A stretch of 64,000 nucleotides of DNA from Prochlorococcus marinus XMU1411. GTDB lineage: Bacteria > Cyanobacteriota > Cyanobacteriia > PCC-6307 > Cyanobiaceae. The translations under genes were made by a program, and so were the position numbers. Positions 10,936-20,627 of this stretch are shown here, piece by piece (position 1 is the first letter of the stretch; the number at the start of each line of letters is the position of its first letter). The notes under the pieces are model-generated. The model saw only the letters and a list, made by a program, of their open reading frames with translations, made no database searches and was not told the DNA's origin. The DNA is taken from the NCBI RefSeq assembly GCF_017696075.1, contig NZ_JAAORI010000002.1, positions 124,001-188,000 of the forward strand. Reading direction: 5' to 3'.

Positions 10936-11244
10936 TTATTTATTTTTAGTTTTATTAAAGAGATCAATTTGTTTATTGATACCTTCAATTTCATCCAAAG
11001 CTTTTTTTATTTTGGAATCTTGATAAGTATTTGCAGACTCATTTTCTTGAATATTTTCGGCTTTTTTCATTCTTGAGGCTTCGTCGATTATTGATTCTTT
11101 CAAACTATCAAATTCTTTTTTGAGAATTTCTGGAGCGTCTTGAGCAATATTTGTTGCCTCTTCAATTTTGTCAACCAATATCTCGTTTAATTTTTCGGTT
11201 ACTTTCTTAATAGCAGCTTTTAAAAGGTAATCAGAGTTGGTCAT
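10936..11244 (-). CDS. Small charged coiled-coil protein, unknown function
   Basis: I do not recognise the family. The likely start is the ATG at 11244 (MTNSDYLLK...), giving 102 aa; a longer frame from 11310 adds 22 residues of less coding-like sequence. It is rich in Lys, Glu and Ile with heptad-like helices and no membrane segment or cysteine. It lies just upstream of the ABC1 kinase gene (9-nt gap) and is probably co-transcribed with it. Confidence 0.6.
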   Translation of the reverse strand: MTNSDYLLKAAIKKVTEKLNEILVDKIEEATNIAQDAPEILKKEFDSLKESIIDEASRMKKAENIQENESANTYQDSKIKKALDEIEGINKQIDLFNKTKNK

Positions 11245-11495
11245 GAAAAATATATGTTCTACAGCAATTAATTCTGCTATATGAACTAATAATAGATCAA
11301 TACAGAACATTTCACGTAACTGATAATTTTGATAATTAATTTTTTATGTTTTTCCTATGTAAGTTTGTTTCTATATTATGCTTTTTTCTCTTTTTTCTTT
11401 TAACTTATATCTATACATAGGTTTAGGTATTTACATTAGAATATCTTTTAACCAAGAACTCATCTAACTAACTACTAAAAAGGAGTTTTATTACA
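11245..11495. promoter_or_regulatory. Divergent upstream region of the flavoprotein gene
   Basis: This AT-rich 251-nt spacer separates the minus-strand coiled-coil gene from the plus-strand flavoprotein gene. It ends with a strong ribosome binding site, AGGAG at 11481-11485, which fixes the unusual TTG start at 11496. I see no NtcA box (GTA-N8-TAC), hairpin terminator or RNA gene in it. Confidence 0.4.
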
Positions 11496-12452
11496 TTGGA
11501 AATCATTGAATCAGATGTAGTTATTATCGGAGGAGGTCCGGCAGGATGTACTTGCGCGCTTTATACATCTCGTTCAAACTTAAAGACAGTAATTTTAGAT
11601 AAAAATCCATCTGTTGGCGCCTTAGCAATAACTCATCAAATAGCTAATTATCCAGGTGTTCAGGTTGATATAAGTGGGGAGAAATTACTTTCTCTTATGA
11701 GAGAACAGGCTGTGCAATACGGCACAGACTATAGAAGAGCACAAGTGTTTGGAATAGACGCTAATGGAGAATGGAAAATGGTTTATACACCCGAGGGCAC
11801 TTTCAAAGCTAAAGCACTTGTACTTGCAAGTGGAGCTATGGGTAGGCCTGCATCATTTAAAGGTGAAGCGGATTTTCTTGGCAAAGGAGTTAGTTATTGT
11901 GCTACATGTGATGGGGCTTTTTATAAAAATAGAGAAGTTGCCGTTGTTGGAGTGAACAAGGAGGCAATTGAAGAGGCAACTGTTCTAACTAAATTTGCAT
12001 CAACTGTTCATTGGATTACATCAAGCGATCCTAAATCAGATAATGAAGAAGCTATGGAATTGATGGATAATTCAAATATAAAACATTGGAGCAGAACAAG
12101 ATTATTGGAAATATTGGGTGATGATATGGGCGTTAATGGAGTTGTTGTAAAAAATAAGCAAGAAGAAAATCCTATTAATTTAAATTTAGATGGAGTATTT
12201 GTTTATATGAGTGGTTCAAAGCCAATTACTGATTTTTTAGGGGATCAAATTGCTTTAAAAGAGGACGGAGGAGTTATTGTTGATGACTTTATGTCTACAA
12301 ATTCTGATGGAGTTTGGGCTATTGGAGATATAAGAAATACACCATTTAAGCAAGCCGTTGTTGCAGCTTCTGATGGATGTATTGCTGCAATGTCAATTGA
12401 TAGATATTTAAATAGTCGAAAGAATATAAGAGTAGATTGGATCCATTCTTAA
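11496..12452 (+). CDS. Thioredoxin-reductase-like flavoprotein lacking the NADPH site
   Basis: The 318-aa protein has the bacterial TrxR layout: N-terminal FAD motif GGGPAG (12-17), redox-active CATC (C135, C138) in SYCATCDGAFY, and a C-terminal FAD segment VWAIGDI. The nucleotide-binding half is altered. The usual GGGxSA loop reads VGVNKEA (151-157), and the HRR motif that grips the NADPH phosphate reads ITSSDP. Ferredoxin-linked or diflavin TrxR relatives (DTR, DDOR) with such losses are known in cyanobacteria, and this probably belongs there. Start is TTG with AGGAG 10 nt upstream. Confidence 0.8.
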   Translation: MEIIESDVVIIGGGPAGCTCALYTSRSNLKTVILDKNPSVGALAITHQIANYPGVQVDISGEKLLSLMREQAVQYGTDYRRAQVFGIDANGEWKMVYTPEGTFKAKALVLASGAMGRPASFKGEADFLGKGVSYCATCDGAFYKNREVAVVGVNKEAIEEATVLTKFASTVHWITSSDPKSDNEEAMELMDNSNIKHWSRTRLLEILGDDMGVNGVVVKNKQEENPINLNLDGVFVYMSGSKPITDFLGDQIALKEDGGVIVDDFMSTNSDGVWAIGDIRNTPFKQAVVAASDGCIAAMSIDRYLNSRKNIRVDWIHS

Positions 12453-12475
12453 TAACTAATTATTAAATCTTTAAT

Positions 12476-12757
12476 TTAGAGCGGAGTTGCTTCAGAAATA
12501 TAAGCTACTCCTCCGTAGTAGCTTAAATCGTCCCTGATGTTATCTCTCATTTTATCTATTAATTCTTGCTCACAAAAAACAATTACATGAGCATTTGCCC
12601 CTAATCCTGTAAATTCCATGTCTTCAGTAACAACTCTTTCAGGCCCTCTGCCTGTGGCATGTTTCATAACTGTATATCCAGGAACATTTGCTTTTTCTAA
12701 AGTTTTAATGATTGCATCTAGTTCTCTTTCACTAAATATAAGGTCTAATCTTTTCAT
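12476..12757 (-). CDS. sbtB: PII-like carbon-sensing protein SbtB
   Basis: A 93-aa PII-fold trimeric signalling protein. SbtB binds adenyl nucleotides including cAMP and docks on the bicarbonate transporter SbtA. The frame shows the PII-like start MKRLDLIFSERELDAIIKTLE, a short T-loop region (GYTVMKHATGRG) and the end SYYGGVAYISEATPL. It begins 2 nt after sbtA, which settles the assignment. It stops without the Cys-containing C-terminal redox loop known from Synechocystis SbtB, so that mode of control seems absent. Confidence 0.87.
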   Translation of the reverse strand: MKRLDLIFSERELDAIIKTLEKANVPGYTVMKHATGRGPERVVTEDMEFTGLGANAHVIVFCEQELIDKMRDNIRDDLSYYGGVAYISEATPL

Positions 12758-12759
12758 TT

Positions 12760-13758
12760 TTATAAAGGGGAAAGTGGGATAATGGTATTTACTAAACTCA
12801 TATATATTGGAATGCCAAGAACTATATTGAATGGGAAAGTTAGACCTAGTGTTGTTGAAATATAATAACTAGATTTAGCTTCTGGAACTGTCATCCTCAT
12901 AGCTGCAGGAACTGCTAAATATGAGGCACTTGCACATAAAACCACGAATAAAAGTGCATTGCCAGGTCCTAAAGATAGAAATCTTGCAACGAAAACACCT
13001 ATAAATGCATTAAATAGAGGCATGAAAATTGCAAAACCAATCAAGAATGAACCTGCATTTTTCAGCCTCGGTAATCTTTGAGCAGCGACTATTCCCATAT
13101 CTAACAAGAAAAAGCATTCTGCTCCATAGAATAATTGTCCAGTAAATGGCTCCATTTTTGTAATCCCTGAGGGATTACTTGAAGCAGTCAAAAATCCCAC
13201 AATTAAGCTTGAAAGCAATAAATACACTGATCCATTCAAAAGGGATTCATGTAATATTGCGCTTAGATGCATTTTCCTTGATTTGGGTCTATTTTTGGGG
13301 GCTGCAAATTTTACTAGTAATAATCCAACAATTATTGCAGGAGATTCCATTAAAGCTAAAGCGCCAACCATAAACCCATCAAAAGCTATTTTTTGACTTT
13401 CTAAAAAGCTTTCTGCAGAAATAAACGTAACAGCACTTATTGAACCGTACGCTGCAGCTATTGCTGCTGAATTAAAGACATCAAATTTAAATCTTAAAAT
13501 TAAAAATCCAACCAGTGGGATTAATAGTGACATTAGTATTGCAGCGCTTAATGTCGGCAATACTTGGTCTGTAAACCCACTTTTTTGTATCTCTATACCT
13601 CCTTTAAACCCAATAGCTAAGAGAAGATATAAGGAGAAGAGTTTAGGTAATGGAGCTGGTATTTCTAAATCAGACTTAAAGAGTACTGATATTGCTCCAA
13701 TTAAAAAGAAAAGGACTGGCGGGGCTAATACATTTTGCAGAATTGGATTTATTTCCAT
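12760..13758 (-). CDS. sbtA: Sodium-dependent bicarbonate transporter SbtA
   Basis: Inner-membrane Na+/HCO3- symporter of the CO2-concentrating mechanism. The 332-aa protein is almost wholly hydrophobic with about ten membrane segments in two repeats, and has the family features LAIGFKGG (near 50), AAAYGSISAVTF and FFLLDMGIVAAQRL. Neighbours are bicA upstream (6 nt) and sbtB downstream (2 nt), so all three inorganic-carbon genes should form one operon on the minus strand. Confidence 0.9.
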   Translation of the reverse strand: MEINPILQNVLAPPVLFFLIGAISVLFKSDLEIPAPLPKLFSLYLLLAIGFKGGIEIQKSGFTDQVLPTLSAAILMSLLIPLVGFLILRFKFDVFNSAAIAAAYGSISAVTFISAESFLESQKIAFDGFMVGALALMESPAIIVGLLLVKFAAPKNRPKSRKMHLSAILHESLLNGSVYLLLSSLIVGFLTASSNPSGITKMEPFTGQLFYGAECFFLLDMGIVAAQRLPRLKNAGSFLIGFAIFMPLFNAFIGVFVARFLSLGPGNALLFVVLCASASYLAVPAAMRMTVPEAKSSYYISTTLGLTFPFNIVLGIPIYMSLVNTIIPLSPL

Positions 13759-13764
13759 AAATTA

Positions 13765-15417
13765 TTAAGCTATTTCATTAAGTGCAATTTCTAATGCTTC
13801 TTTTCTTGTCTCAATGATGCCTTCAACTCCAAACTTAGCTAATCTATCCTTTACTTTTTCATTTGCTCCAGCAACAAATGCTTTTCTGGAATTATTTTTT
13901 GCTTCTTGCATCATATCCTCTATAGCGAGAGTCGCCGTCACTCCAAGTCTTGGTACATCAGTGATATCTAATATCAAAACCTTGTAGTTTCTCACTAGCA
14001 TCATTCTCTCAGAAATACCTTTAGCTGCTCCAAAACTAAGTGGTCCTTTAAGTCTAAATAACATTACTTCTCCTGAACATCTATCTAGTAGTGCTTTTTC
14101 ATCAGCAGGTAATGCATTTTTAGCTTGATCATGTTTTGATAGAGGATTATCCTCATCCATTCCTTCTAGTTGAGTTTCGGTTATTGAATCAATAGTGAGC
14201 ATATTTGCAATGAATACACCAACTAAAACTGCCCAAATCAAATCCCAAAAAACAGTCATTAGAAGTACCCCGTACATTACAACTGAAGTTTTTAAAGATA
14301 ATTTGTGAGCTCTCCTCAAGAATCCCCAATCAATAATATCTAGACCAACTTTTATAAGAATTCCTGCCAGCAACGCAGTAGGTATTTGCTCAGCTAAAGG
14401 TCCTGCCCCAACTAAAACTATCAACAATACAATTGAGTGAACCATACCAGAAATGGGAGTTGAGCCTCCAGATTTAACATTTATAACTGTTCGCATTGTT
14501 GCCCCTGCTCCAGGTAAACCTGAGAACAGACCTGCAACAGCATTTCCTATTCCTTGACCAATAAGTTCTCTGTCAGAGTTATGTTTTGTTTGAGAGATAT
14601 TGTCTGCTACTAGAGATGTCAGTAAGGAGTCAATTGCACCAAGTACTGCGAGGACTAATCCTGCTTTAAAAATAATTGGGAAATATTGATTAAAACTTGG
14701 GAAATTTAAAGATGGAACTCCTCTGGGGATTTCTCCAATTCTATCAATAGCTCCATCTCCAAAAATTAAAATTGATATTGGCGTAACTATTAATAGGGCT
14801 AATAGAGGAGAAGGAACCCACTGACTTATTTTTCTAGGAGTGAGAAATACTATACCGAGTGTCATTATTGCTACTCCAATAGCAGCACCATTGGGCTGGA
14901 AATTTGAAAATACAGTAGTTAAAGATTCGACTACTCCACCTCGTGTGCTAATTCCAAGTAATGGTCCAATCTGAAGCGCAATGATTATTACTCCAATACC
15001 AGACATAAATCCTGAAACAACAGAATATGGAACTAAAGTTATATATTTACCTAATTTTAAAATCCCAAACAATATTTGGAGCAAGCCGCCAATGACTACT
15101 GCTGCCATCACTAAAGGTAAAATTTGTCCTGCTGAAAGATCTCTCGGAACCCCTACTGCTGCTAATCCTGCTACTACGCCTGCAACAGTTACACTCATGG
15201 GGCCTGTAGGTCCACTAACTTGAGCAGGTGTTCCGCCGAATAATGCTGCCAAAAAACCAACTACTACTGCTCCATATAGTCCATAAATTGCTCCGCCAGG
15301 TCCTAACGCAGCATTACCAAAAGCAAGAGCTAGAGGTAAAGCAACCACTGCTGCTGTGATTCCTCCAAGAATATCGCCTCTTACATTGTTCAGATGAAAT
15401 CCATTAATTATTTTCAA
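13765..15417 (-). CDS. bicA: SulP-family bicarbonate transporter BicA
   Basis: SulP transporter of 550 aa: 12-14 membrane segments (about 15-415), then a cytosolic STAS domain (about 435-548, with FRLKGPLSFGAAKGI and LILDITDVP). Motifs GNAALGPGGAIYGLYGAVV and GLFSGLPGAGATMRTVINV are typical. SulP proteins carry sulfate or bicarbonate; linkage to sbtA-sbtB argues for bicarbonate. Translation starts at TTG 15417, preceded by AAGGAG 7 nt away. It is the first gene of the operon. Confidence 0.88.
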   Translation of the reverse strand: MKIINGFHLNNVRGDILGGITAAVVALPLALAFGNAALGPGGAIYGLYGAVVVGFLAALFGGTPAQVSGPTGPMSVTVAGVVAGLAAVGVPRDLSAGQILPLVMAAVVIGGLLQILFGILKLGKYITLVPYSVVSGFMSGIGVIIIALQIGPLLGISTRGGVVESLTTVFSNFQPNGAAIGVAIMTLGIVFLTPRKISQWVPSPLLALLIVTPISILIFGDGAIDRIGEIPRGVPSLNFPSFNQYFPIIFKAGLVLAVLGAIDSLLTSLVADNISQTKHNSDRELIGQGIGNAVAGLFSGLPGAGATMRTVINVKSGGSTPISGMVHSIVLLIVLVGAGPLAEQIPTALLAGILIKVGLDIIDWGFLRRAHKLSLKTSVVMYGVLLMTVFWDLIWAVLVGVFIANMLTIDSITETQLEGMDEDNPLSKHDQAKNALPADEKALLDRCSGEVMLFRLKGPLSFGAAKGISERMMLVRNYKVLILDITDVPRLGVTATLAIEDMMQEAKNNSRKAFVAGANEKVKDRLAKFGVEGIIETRKEALEIALNEIA

Positions 15418-15641
15418 AGATGCTCTCCTTAAAATAAATACTTAACTAAAAGATATTATCTCTTAATGACGTAAATTTGTGAAAAATGAAGTTTGTGCAA
15501 AATATTTTTGTAACTTTTTTTTCTTTTTTTAAATAAATTTTAGTTAATTTTCCTGAACAAAAGTAGTCTCTGATTGATTTATGTGCGAGGCAAGCGATTA
15601 ATGTATTAGATAAATATTTTTCAACTTAAATTATATTAAAT
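15418..15641. promoter_or_regulatory. Divergent bicA/hemB promoter region
   Basis: The 224-nt AT-rich spacer separates bicA (minus) and hemB (plus). It ends on the bicA side with the AAGGAG ribosome binding site (about 15424-15430). I see runs of T and TATATT-like words but no confident promoter pair, no binding-site repeat and no small ORF. Confidence 0.4.
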
Positions 15642-16643
15642 ATGAATTCGATTATTCGTCCAAGAAGATTAAGAAGGACTGAGGCAATTAGAGAAATGGT
15701 TAGAGAAAACCATTTAAAGGCTTCAGACTTTATTTATCCATTATTTATCCATGAAAAAGATTTCAAAGAGGAAATTTCTGCAATGCCAGGAACTTATAGA
15801 TGGGATATTAATGGCTTAATAAAAGAGGTTACTAGAGCATGGGAATTGGGAATAAGGTGTGTGGTTCTTTTCCCAAAAATAAATGATAGCTTAAAGACTG
15901 AAGATGGAGCAGAGTGTTTTAATGAAGACGGTTTAATACCCAAAGCTATTCGAATATTAAAAAAAGAGATTCCAGAAATGGCAATAATGACAGATGTTGC
16001 CTTGGACCCTTACTCGTGTGATGGACATGATGGCTTAGTTGATGAAACTGGAAAAATATTGAATGATGAAACTATTGAAATTTTAAAAAAACAAGCTTTA
16101 ACTCAAGCTAGAGCTGGAGCAGATTTTATTGGCCCTAGTGACATGATGGATGGGAGAGTTGGAGCAATTAGGACTGCTCTTGATAGTCAAGGATTTAGTG
16201 ATGTAGGTATTATTAGTTACACAGCAAAATATTCATCTGCTTATTATGGTCCGTTTAGAACTGCTTTAGATTCGGCTCCTAGAGAAAATACTAAGAAAGT
16301 AATTCCAGACAATAAGTCTACATATCAAATGGACCCTGCCAATTCAAAAGAGGCTTTAATTGAATCTGCATTGGATCAGTATGAAGGGGCTGATATTTTG
16401 ATGGTAAAACCAGGAATTTCATATTTGGATATTGTTTATAGACTAAGCACATTTTCAAATAAGCCCATAGCTGCATATAACGTTAGTGGGGAGTATTCCA
16501 TGGTAAAGTCTGCTGCTATGAAGAACTGGATTAACGAAAAAGATATTGTTTTAGAGACATTGCTTAGTTTTAAAAGAGCAGGAGCAAAATTAATACTCAC
16601 TTATCATGCTTGTGATGCATCTCAATGGTTGCAGGATACTTAA
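15642..16643 (+). CDS. hemB: Delta-aminolevulinic acid dehydratase (porphobilinogen synthase)
   Basis: Joins two aminolevulinate molecules into porphobilinogen, the first pyrrole of heme, chlorophyll and B12. The 333-aa frame shows RPRRLRRTEAIREMVREN, the metal-site stretch DVALDPYSCDGHDG, the Schiff-base lysines in SYTAKYSSAYYGPFR and ILMVKPG, and PIAAYNVSGEYSM. Only one cysteine lies in the CDGHDG motif, and aspartate-rich residues replace the zinc-type cysteines, as in Mg-type plant and cyanobacterial enzymes. Confidence 0.97.
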   Translation: MNSIIRPRRLRRTEAIREMVRENHLKASDFIYPLFIHEKDFKEEISAMPGTYRWDINGLIKEVTRAWELGIRCVVLFPKINDSLKTEDGAECFNEDGLIPKAIRILKKEIPEMAIMTDVALDPYSCDGHDGLVDETGKILNDETIEILKKQALTQARAGADFIGPSDMMDGRVGAIRTALDSQGFSDVGIISYTAKYSSAYYGPFRTALDSAPRENTKKVIPDNKSTYQMDPANSKEALIESALDQYEGADILMVKPGISYLDIVYRLSTFSNKPIAAYNVSGEYSMVKSAAMKNWINEKDIVLETLLSFKRAGAKLILTYHACDASQWLQDT

Positions 16644-16705
16644 AAACTCATTATTAACAAAAATTTGGTTTATTCTTAGATAAGTAATAAATTAATTGCT
16701 TTGTT

Positions 16706-17092
16706 TTGAAGTTTTCACAAGGAGTAAATAGGATTGGTCACATTGCACTTAGAGTAGAGAATCTCGAAAGGGCGAAATCTTTTTATATAAAGCTGGGAAT
16801 GAATTTGGTTTGGGATGATAAAGATTGGTCTTATTTAGAGGCAGGTAAAGGGAAAGATGGACTTGCGTTGTTAGGCCCTAGCTACAAAGCTGCGGGACCT
16901 CACTTTGCTTTTCATTTTGAAAATAAAAAAGAAGTGGAAAATATTCAAAATGATTTAAAAAATTCTGGTGTAAAAGTTGGTCCACTACATGAGCATAGAG
17001 ATGGAACAGCATCTTTTTATATGAAGGATACTGAAGGAAACTGGCTTGAAATGCTTTATGTTCCTCCTGAAGGGATTCAATCGAATGTTTGA
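16706..17092 (+). CDS. VOC/glyoxalase-fold protein
   Basis: A 128-aa vicinal-oxygen-chelate protein similar to lactoylglutathione lyases and dioxygenases. Metal-ligand positions are visible: H in RIGHIALRVENLE, E/H in the middle (HFAFHFENKK), and E in GNWLEMLYVPPEG. The substrate cannot be told from sequence. The start is probably TTG 16706, because no ATG precedes the conserved first beta strand. It ends just before mutS2 (14 nt). Confidence 0.75.
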   Translation: MKFSQGVNRIGHIALRVENLERAKSFYIKLGMNLVWDDKDWSYLEAGKGKDGLALLGPSYKAAGPHFAFHFENKKEVENIQNDLKNSGVKVGPLHEHRDGTASFYMKDTEGNWLEMLYVPPEGIQSNV

Positions 17093-17106
17093 TTCTTTTT
17101 TTTTGT

Positions 17107-19518
17107 ATGCAAGAGAAAAGTTATTCTAAAAAATCATATTCAGATAACACCTTAGAAGAAGAATCTATAAACCTTTTAGAGTGGGATTCATTAAAAACGC
17201 ATTTATCTTCATTTGCCTCAACGGAAATGGGTAAACGATCAATTTTAAGTTTTGTTATACCTTCAGAATACGAGGCATCTAAAAGACTTTTAAATGAAAC
17301 GGTTGAAATAACTGAGTTAGAAAATACTTTAGATAAATCAATTAGTTTTTCTGGTGTTTTTGAAATTAGTAGAAATATTAATATTTGTTCGAAGGGAGGT
17401 GTAATTTTATCTTCTGAATTGTTAGAAATAGCGAAAACAATTGCAGCAGCAAGAAATTTAAAAAAAATCTTATTAGATTTTGAACAAAGGCCTTATATTT
17501 CATCATTCATAAAAAATTTAATTGACCATCAGAATATCGAAACGATTTTTAAAAAAGGCATTGAATCGAATGGAAGGATTTCAGACAATGCTAGTAATGA
17601 ACTATCTATTCTTAGAAAAGAATTTTTATCTAAGAAACTTGAAAGAAAAATATTAGTTGAGAAATTTATACAAAAGAATTTAGCTTATTTGCAAGATACT
17701 ACTATTGGAGATCGATATGGAAGGCCTGTTTTAGCAGTGAAAGTTAATTATGTAGATAAATTTAAAGGAATAATTCATGACTCTTCATCTTCAGGAAATA
17801 CAATATATTTTGAGCCTGAAAGTGTAGTAACTAAAGGTAATAAGATTGCTTCTTTAGAGGCTAGGATTACAGCAGAAGAATTTAAATTACTTAAGAAATG
17901 GTCTCAGGTTGTTAGTGATAATTCAAAAAATCTTATTGAAATGGCATCCATTTTATTAAGATTAGAAAATGCCCTAACTCGTTCAAGATATTCGAAATGG
18001 ATTGGAGGTAAAACTCCTACATTTGAGAAAAATCCTATTATTTCTTTAATTGGTTTTTCTCATCCATTATTGATTTGGGAACATAAGAAAAAAGGAGCCC
18101 CTCCACCAGTAGCTGTCGATTTTCATATAAATAGAAATATTAAGGTTGTAGCTATTACAGGTCCAAATACTGGAGGTAAAACAGCAGCTTTAAAAGGTTT
18201 GGGCTTGTCTTTACTTATGGCTAGAGCAGGATTATTGATACCTTCAACTAATAATCCTGTTATCCCTTTTTGTCCAAATATATATGTGGATATTGGAGAT
18301 AATCAATCATTAGAAGAAAATTTATCTACCTTCAGTGGGCATATATCCCGCATAAAAGAGATATTAGATTCGCTTGATTATAAGAAAGGATTATCAGTTG
18401 TTTTGTTAGATGAGATTGGATCTGGCACAGATCCTCTTGAAGGAAGTGCTCTTGCGATGGCTTTATTAAAAGAATTTGCAAATAAATCTGATATCACTTT
18501 GGCAACTACACATTATGGAGATATTAAGGCTTTAAAATATAACGACACAAGATTTGAAAACGTATCAGTTGCCTTTGATGAGGAATCTTTGAAGCCAAAA
18601 TATATACTCAATTGGGGTATTCCTGGGAGAAGTAATGCTTTGTCAATTTCAAAGAGAATTGGTCTCGATGAAAGCATACTCAATGAAGCTGCAAATTATT
18701 TAAAGCCAAAAGAAATTGACAATATTAACAGTATTATTAAAGGACTTGAGGAAGAGAGGATTAAACAACAAAATTCTGCAGAAGCTGCTGCAGAATTGAT
18801 TGCAAGGACTGAAATATTACATGATGAATTGAAGAGAAATTATGAATATCAAAAAATAAATGCTCAAAAAATCCAGGAAATTGAAAGGTCTAAATTATCA
18901 AAACATATTATATCTGCTAAAAAAGAGGTGATAGATTTGATAAAAAAATTAAGAGATAAAAATGTTAATGGAGAGGATACTAGAATTATTGGAAAAAGAT
19001 TAAAGGAAATTGAGAGGGAACATTTAACCCCAAAAAAATCTGAAAAGTCAATATCATGGAATCCTCAGGTAGGCGATTTTGTAAAGATTAAAAGTCTAAA
19101 TAGTACGGGACAAATTGTAGATTTAGATAAAAAAGGTGGTTTTTATGAAATTAAATGTGGTTCATTTAGAAGCACATTATCTGTAAATGACTTTGAAGGT
19201 ATTAATGGAGAAAAGCCTAATTTTAAAAGTTCAAAAATTGAGATCAAGTCTACAAGAGAAGATTTTTCTTTTTCTAAAATTAGAACGAGTAAAAATACAA
19301 TTGACGTAAGAGGGTTAAGAGTTCATGAAGCCGAAATAATTATTGAGGAGAAAATTAGAAAATTTCATGGACCGTTATGGATCGTTCATGGAATTGGCAC
19401 AGGGAAATTAAAGAAAGGACTAAGAAATTGGTTATCAGGTTTAAATTATGTTGATAAGATTGAAGATGCAGCCAACAACGAGGGTGGCCCTGGTTGCAGT
19501 ATTGCGTGGATAAAATAA
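17107..19518 (+). CDS. mutS2: MutS2 endonuclease/ATPase
   Basis: MutS2 lacks the mismatch-recognition domain of MutS and acts on branched DNA or, in some bacteria, collided ribosomes. I chose the ATG at 17107 (803 aa); a TTG at 17089 would overlap the previous stop. Domains: MutS core and clamp (about 20-320), ATPase with Walker A GPNTGGKT, the LDEIGSGTDPLEG Walker B and the ATTHYGD motif, a coiled coil (about 530-640), and a C-terminal Smr nuclease domain with DVRGLRVHEAE and HGIGTGKL. Confidence 0.95.
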   Translation: MQEKSYSKKSYSDNTLEEESINLLEWDSLKTHLSSFASTEMGKRSILSFVIPSEYEASKRLLNETVEITELENTLDKSISFSGVFEISRNINICSKGGVILSSELLEIAKTIAAARNLKKILLDFEQRPYISSFIKNLIDHQNIETIFKKGIESNGRISDNASNELSILRKEFLSKKLERKILVEKFIQKNLAYLQDTTIGDRYGRPVLAVKVNYVDKFKGIIHDSSSSGNTIYFEPESVVTKGNKIASLEARITAEEFKLLKKWSQVVSDNSKNLIEMASILLRLENALTRSRYSKWIGGKTPTFEKNPIISLIGFSHPLLIWEHKKKGAPPPVAVDFHINRNIKVVAITGPNTGGKTAALKGLGLSLLMARAGLLIPSTNNPVIPFCPNIYVDIGDNQSLEENLSTFSGHISRIKEILDSLDYKKGLSVVLLDEIGSGTDPLEGSALAMALLKEFANKSDITLATTHYGDIKALKYNDTRFENVSVAFDEESLKPKYILNWGIPGRSNALSISKRIGLDESILNEAANYLKPKEIDNINSIIKGLEEERIKQQNSAEAAAELIARTEILHDELKRNYEYQKINAQKIQEIERSKLSKHIISAKKEVIDLIKKLRDKNVNGEDTRIIGKRLKEIEREHLTPKKSEKSISWNPQVGDFVKIKSLNSTGQIVDLDKKGGFYEIKCGSFRSTLSVNDFEGINGEKPNFKSSKIEIKSTREDFSFSKIRTSKNTIDVRGLRVHEAEIIIEEKIRKFHGPLWIVHGIGTGKLKKGLRNWLSGLNYVDKIEDAANNEGGPGCSIAWIK

Positions 19519-19558
19519 AATTAAAAATACCTAGAAAACAATTTAATAATCGTATTAA

Positions 19559-20542
19559 GTGCAATTTATTGATCAAGCCAACATTATTCTTAAAGCTGGA
19601 AAAGGTGGAAATGGAATAGTTTCATTTAGAAGAGAAAAATTCGTTCCTGCTGGAGGACCTTCGGGGGGCAATGGTGGCAAAGGGGGTTCAGTTATTTTGA
19701 TGGCTGATAATAATCTACAAACATTATTAGATTTCAAATTCAAACGTGAAATAATTGCTGAAGATGGATGCAAAGGAGGTCCTAATAAGAGATCAGGTGC
19801 TTCAGGTGAGGATACAATCCTTAAAGTACCCTGCGGTACAGAAATAAGGGATATTAAAACCGGCATTATTTTAGGAGACTTAACTAAACATAAACAGTGT
19901 TTAACTATTGCCATTGGAGGAAGAGGTGGACATGGTAATGCTTACTATTTAAGTAATCAAAATAGAGCCCCAGAATCATTCACTGAAGGAAAAGATGGAG
20001 AGATATGGGAGATTCAATTAGAACTAAAACTTCTTGCAGAGGTTGGGATCATAGGTCTTCCAAATGCTGGGAAAAGTACCTTGATTTCTGTTGTATCATC
20101 TGCCCGTCCAAAAATCGCAAATTATCCTTTCACAACTCTAATACCCAACTTAGGTGTAGTAAGAAAAATTGATGGGAATAGTTGCCTTTTTGCGGATATT
20201 CCTGGATTAATATCAGGGGCAGCTGATGGAGTAGGTTTAGGTCATGATTTTTTAAGGCATATCCAAAGAACGAAGATGCTTGTTCACTTAATTGATGCAA
20301 TTGCAGAAAATCCTTTACATGATTTTGAGATAATTGAGCAGGAATTAAAAAAATATGGAAAAGGTCTTTTAGATAAAGAGAGGATAATAGTATTGAATAA
20401 AATGGAGCTGGTAGATGATGATTATTTGAAAATAATTTCAAAAAAGTTAGAAGATTTATCTAAAAAGAAAGTTTTAGTTATTTCTTCATCTTTAAAAAAA
20501 GGTTTATCTTCACTGCTTTCTGAAGTATGGAAAAGGATCTAA
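19559..20542 (+). CDS. obgE: Obg/CgtA GTPase
   Basis: Ribosome-associated GTPase important for 50S assembly and stress signalling. The 327-aa protein has a glycine-rich N-terminal Obg domain (about 1-157, [22 protein letters not shown]) and a G domain with [23 protein letters not shown] and SSSL motifs. It stops after the G domain, so the C-terminal OCT domain of some homologues is absent, as is usual in cyanobacteria. The start is GTG 19559, 40 nt after mutS2. Confidence 0.96.
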   Translation: MQFIDQANIILKAGKGGNGIVSFRREKFVPAGGPSGGNGGKGGSVILMADNNLQTLLDFKFKREIIAEDGCKGGPNKRSGASGEDTILKVPCGTEIRDIKTGIILGDLTKHKQCLTIAIGGRGGHGNAYYLSNQNRAPESFTEGKDGEIWEIQLELKLLAEVGIIGLPNAGKSTLISVVSSARPKIANYPFTTLIPNLGVVRKIDGNSCLFADIPGLISGAADGVGLGHDFLRHIQRTKMLVHLIDAIAENPLHDFEIIEQELKKYGKGLLDKERIIVLNKMELVDDDYLKIISKKLEDLSKKKVLVISSSLKKGLSSLLSEVWKRI

Positions 20543-20627
20543 CTTAAATTTAAAATTTTTTTGTAAAAAAAACACTTGATTTAATAATGAAAATTAGTCA
20601 TAAATAAGATACCTCTTTAAACAAAAT

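Noticed and set aside
10936-11310. Longer start for the coiled-coil protein at 11310
   Set aside because: The first 22 residues are hydrophobic, unlike the rest, and lie in the probable promoter; ATG 11244 fits better.
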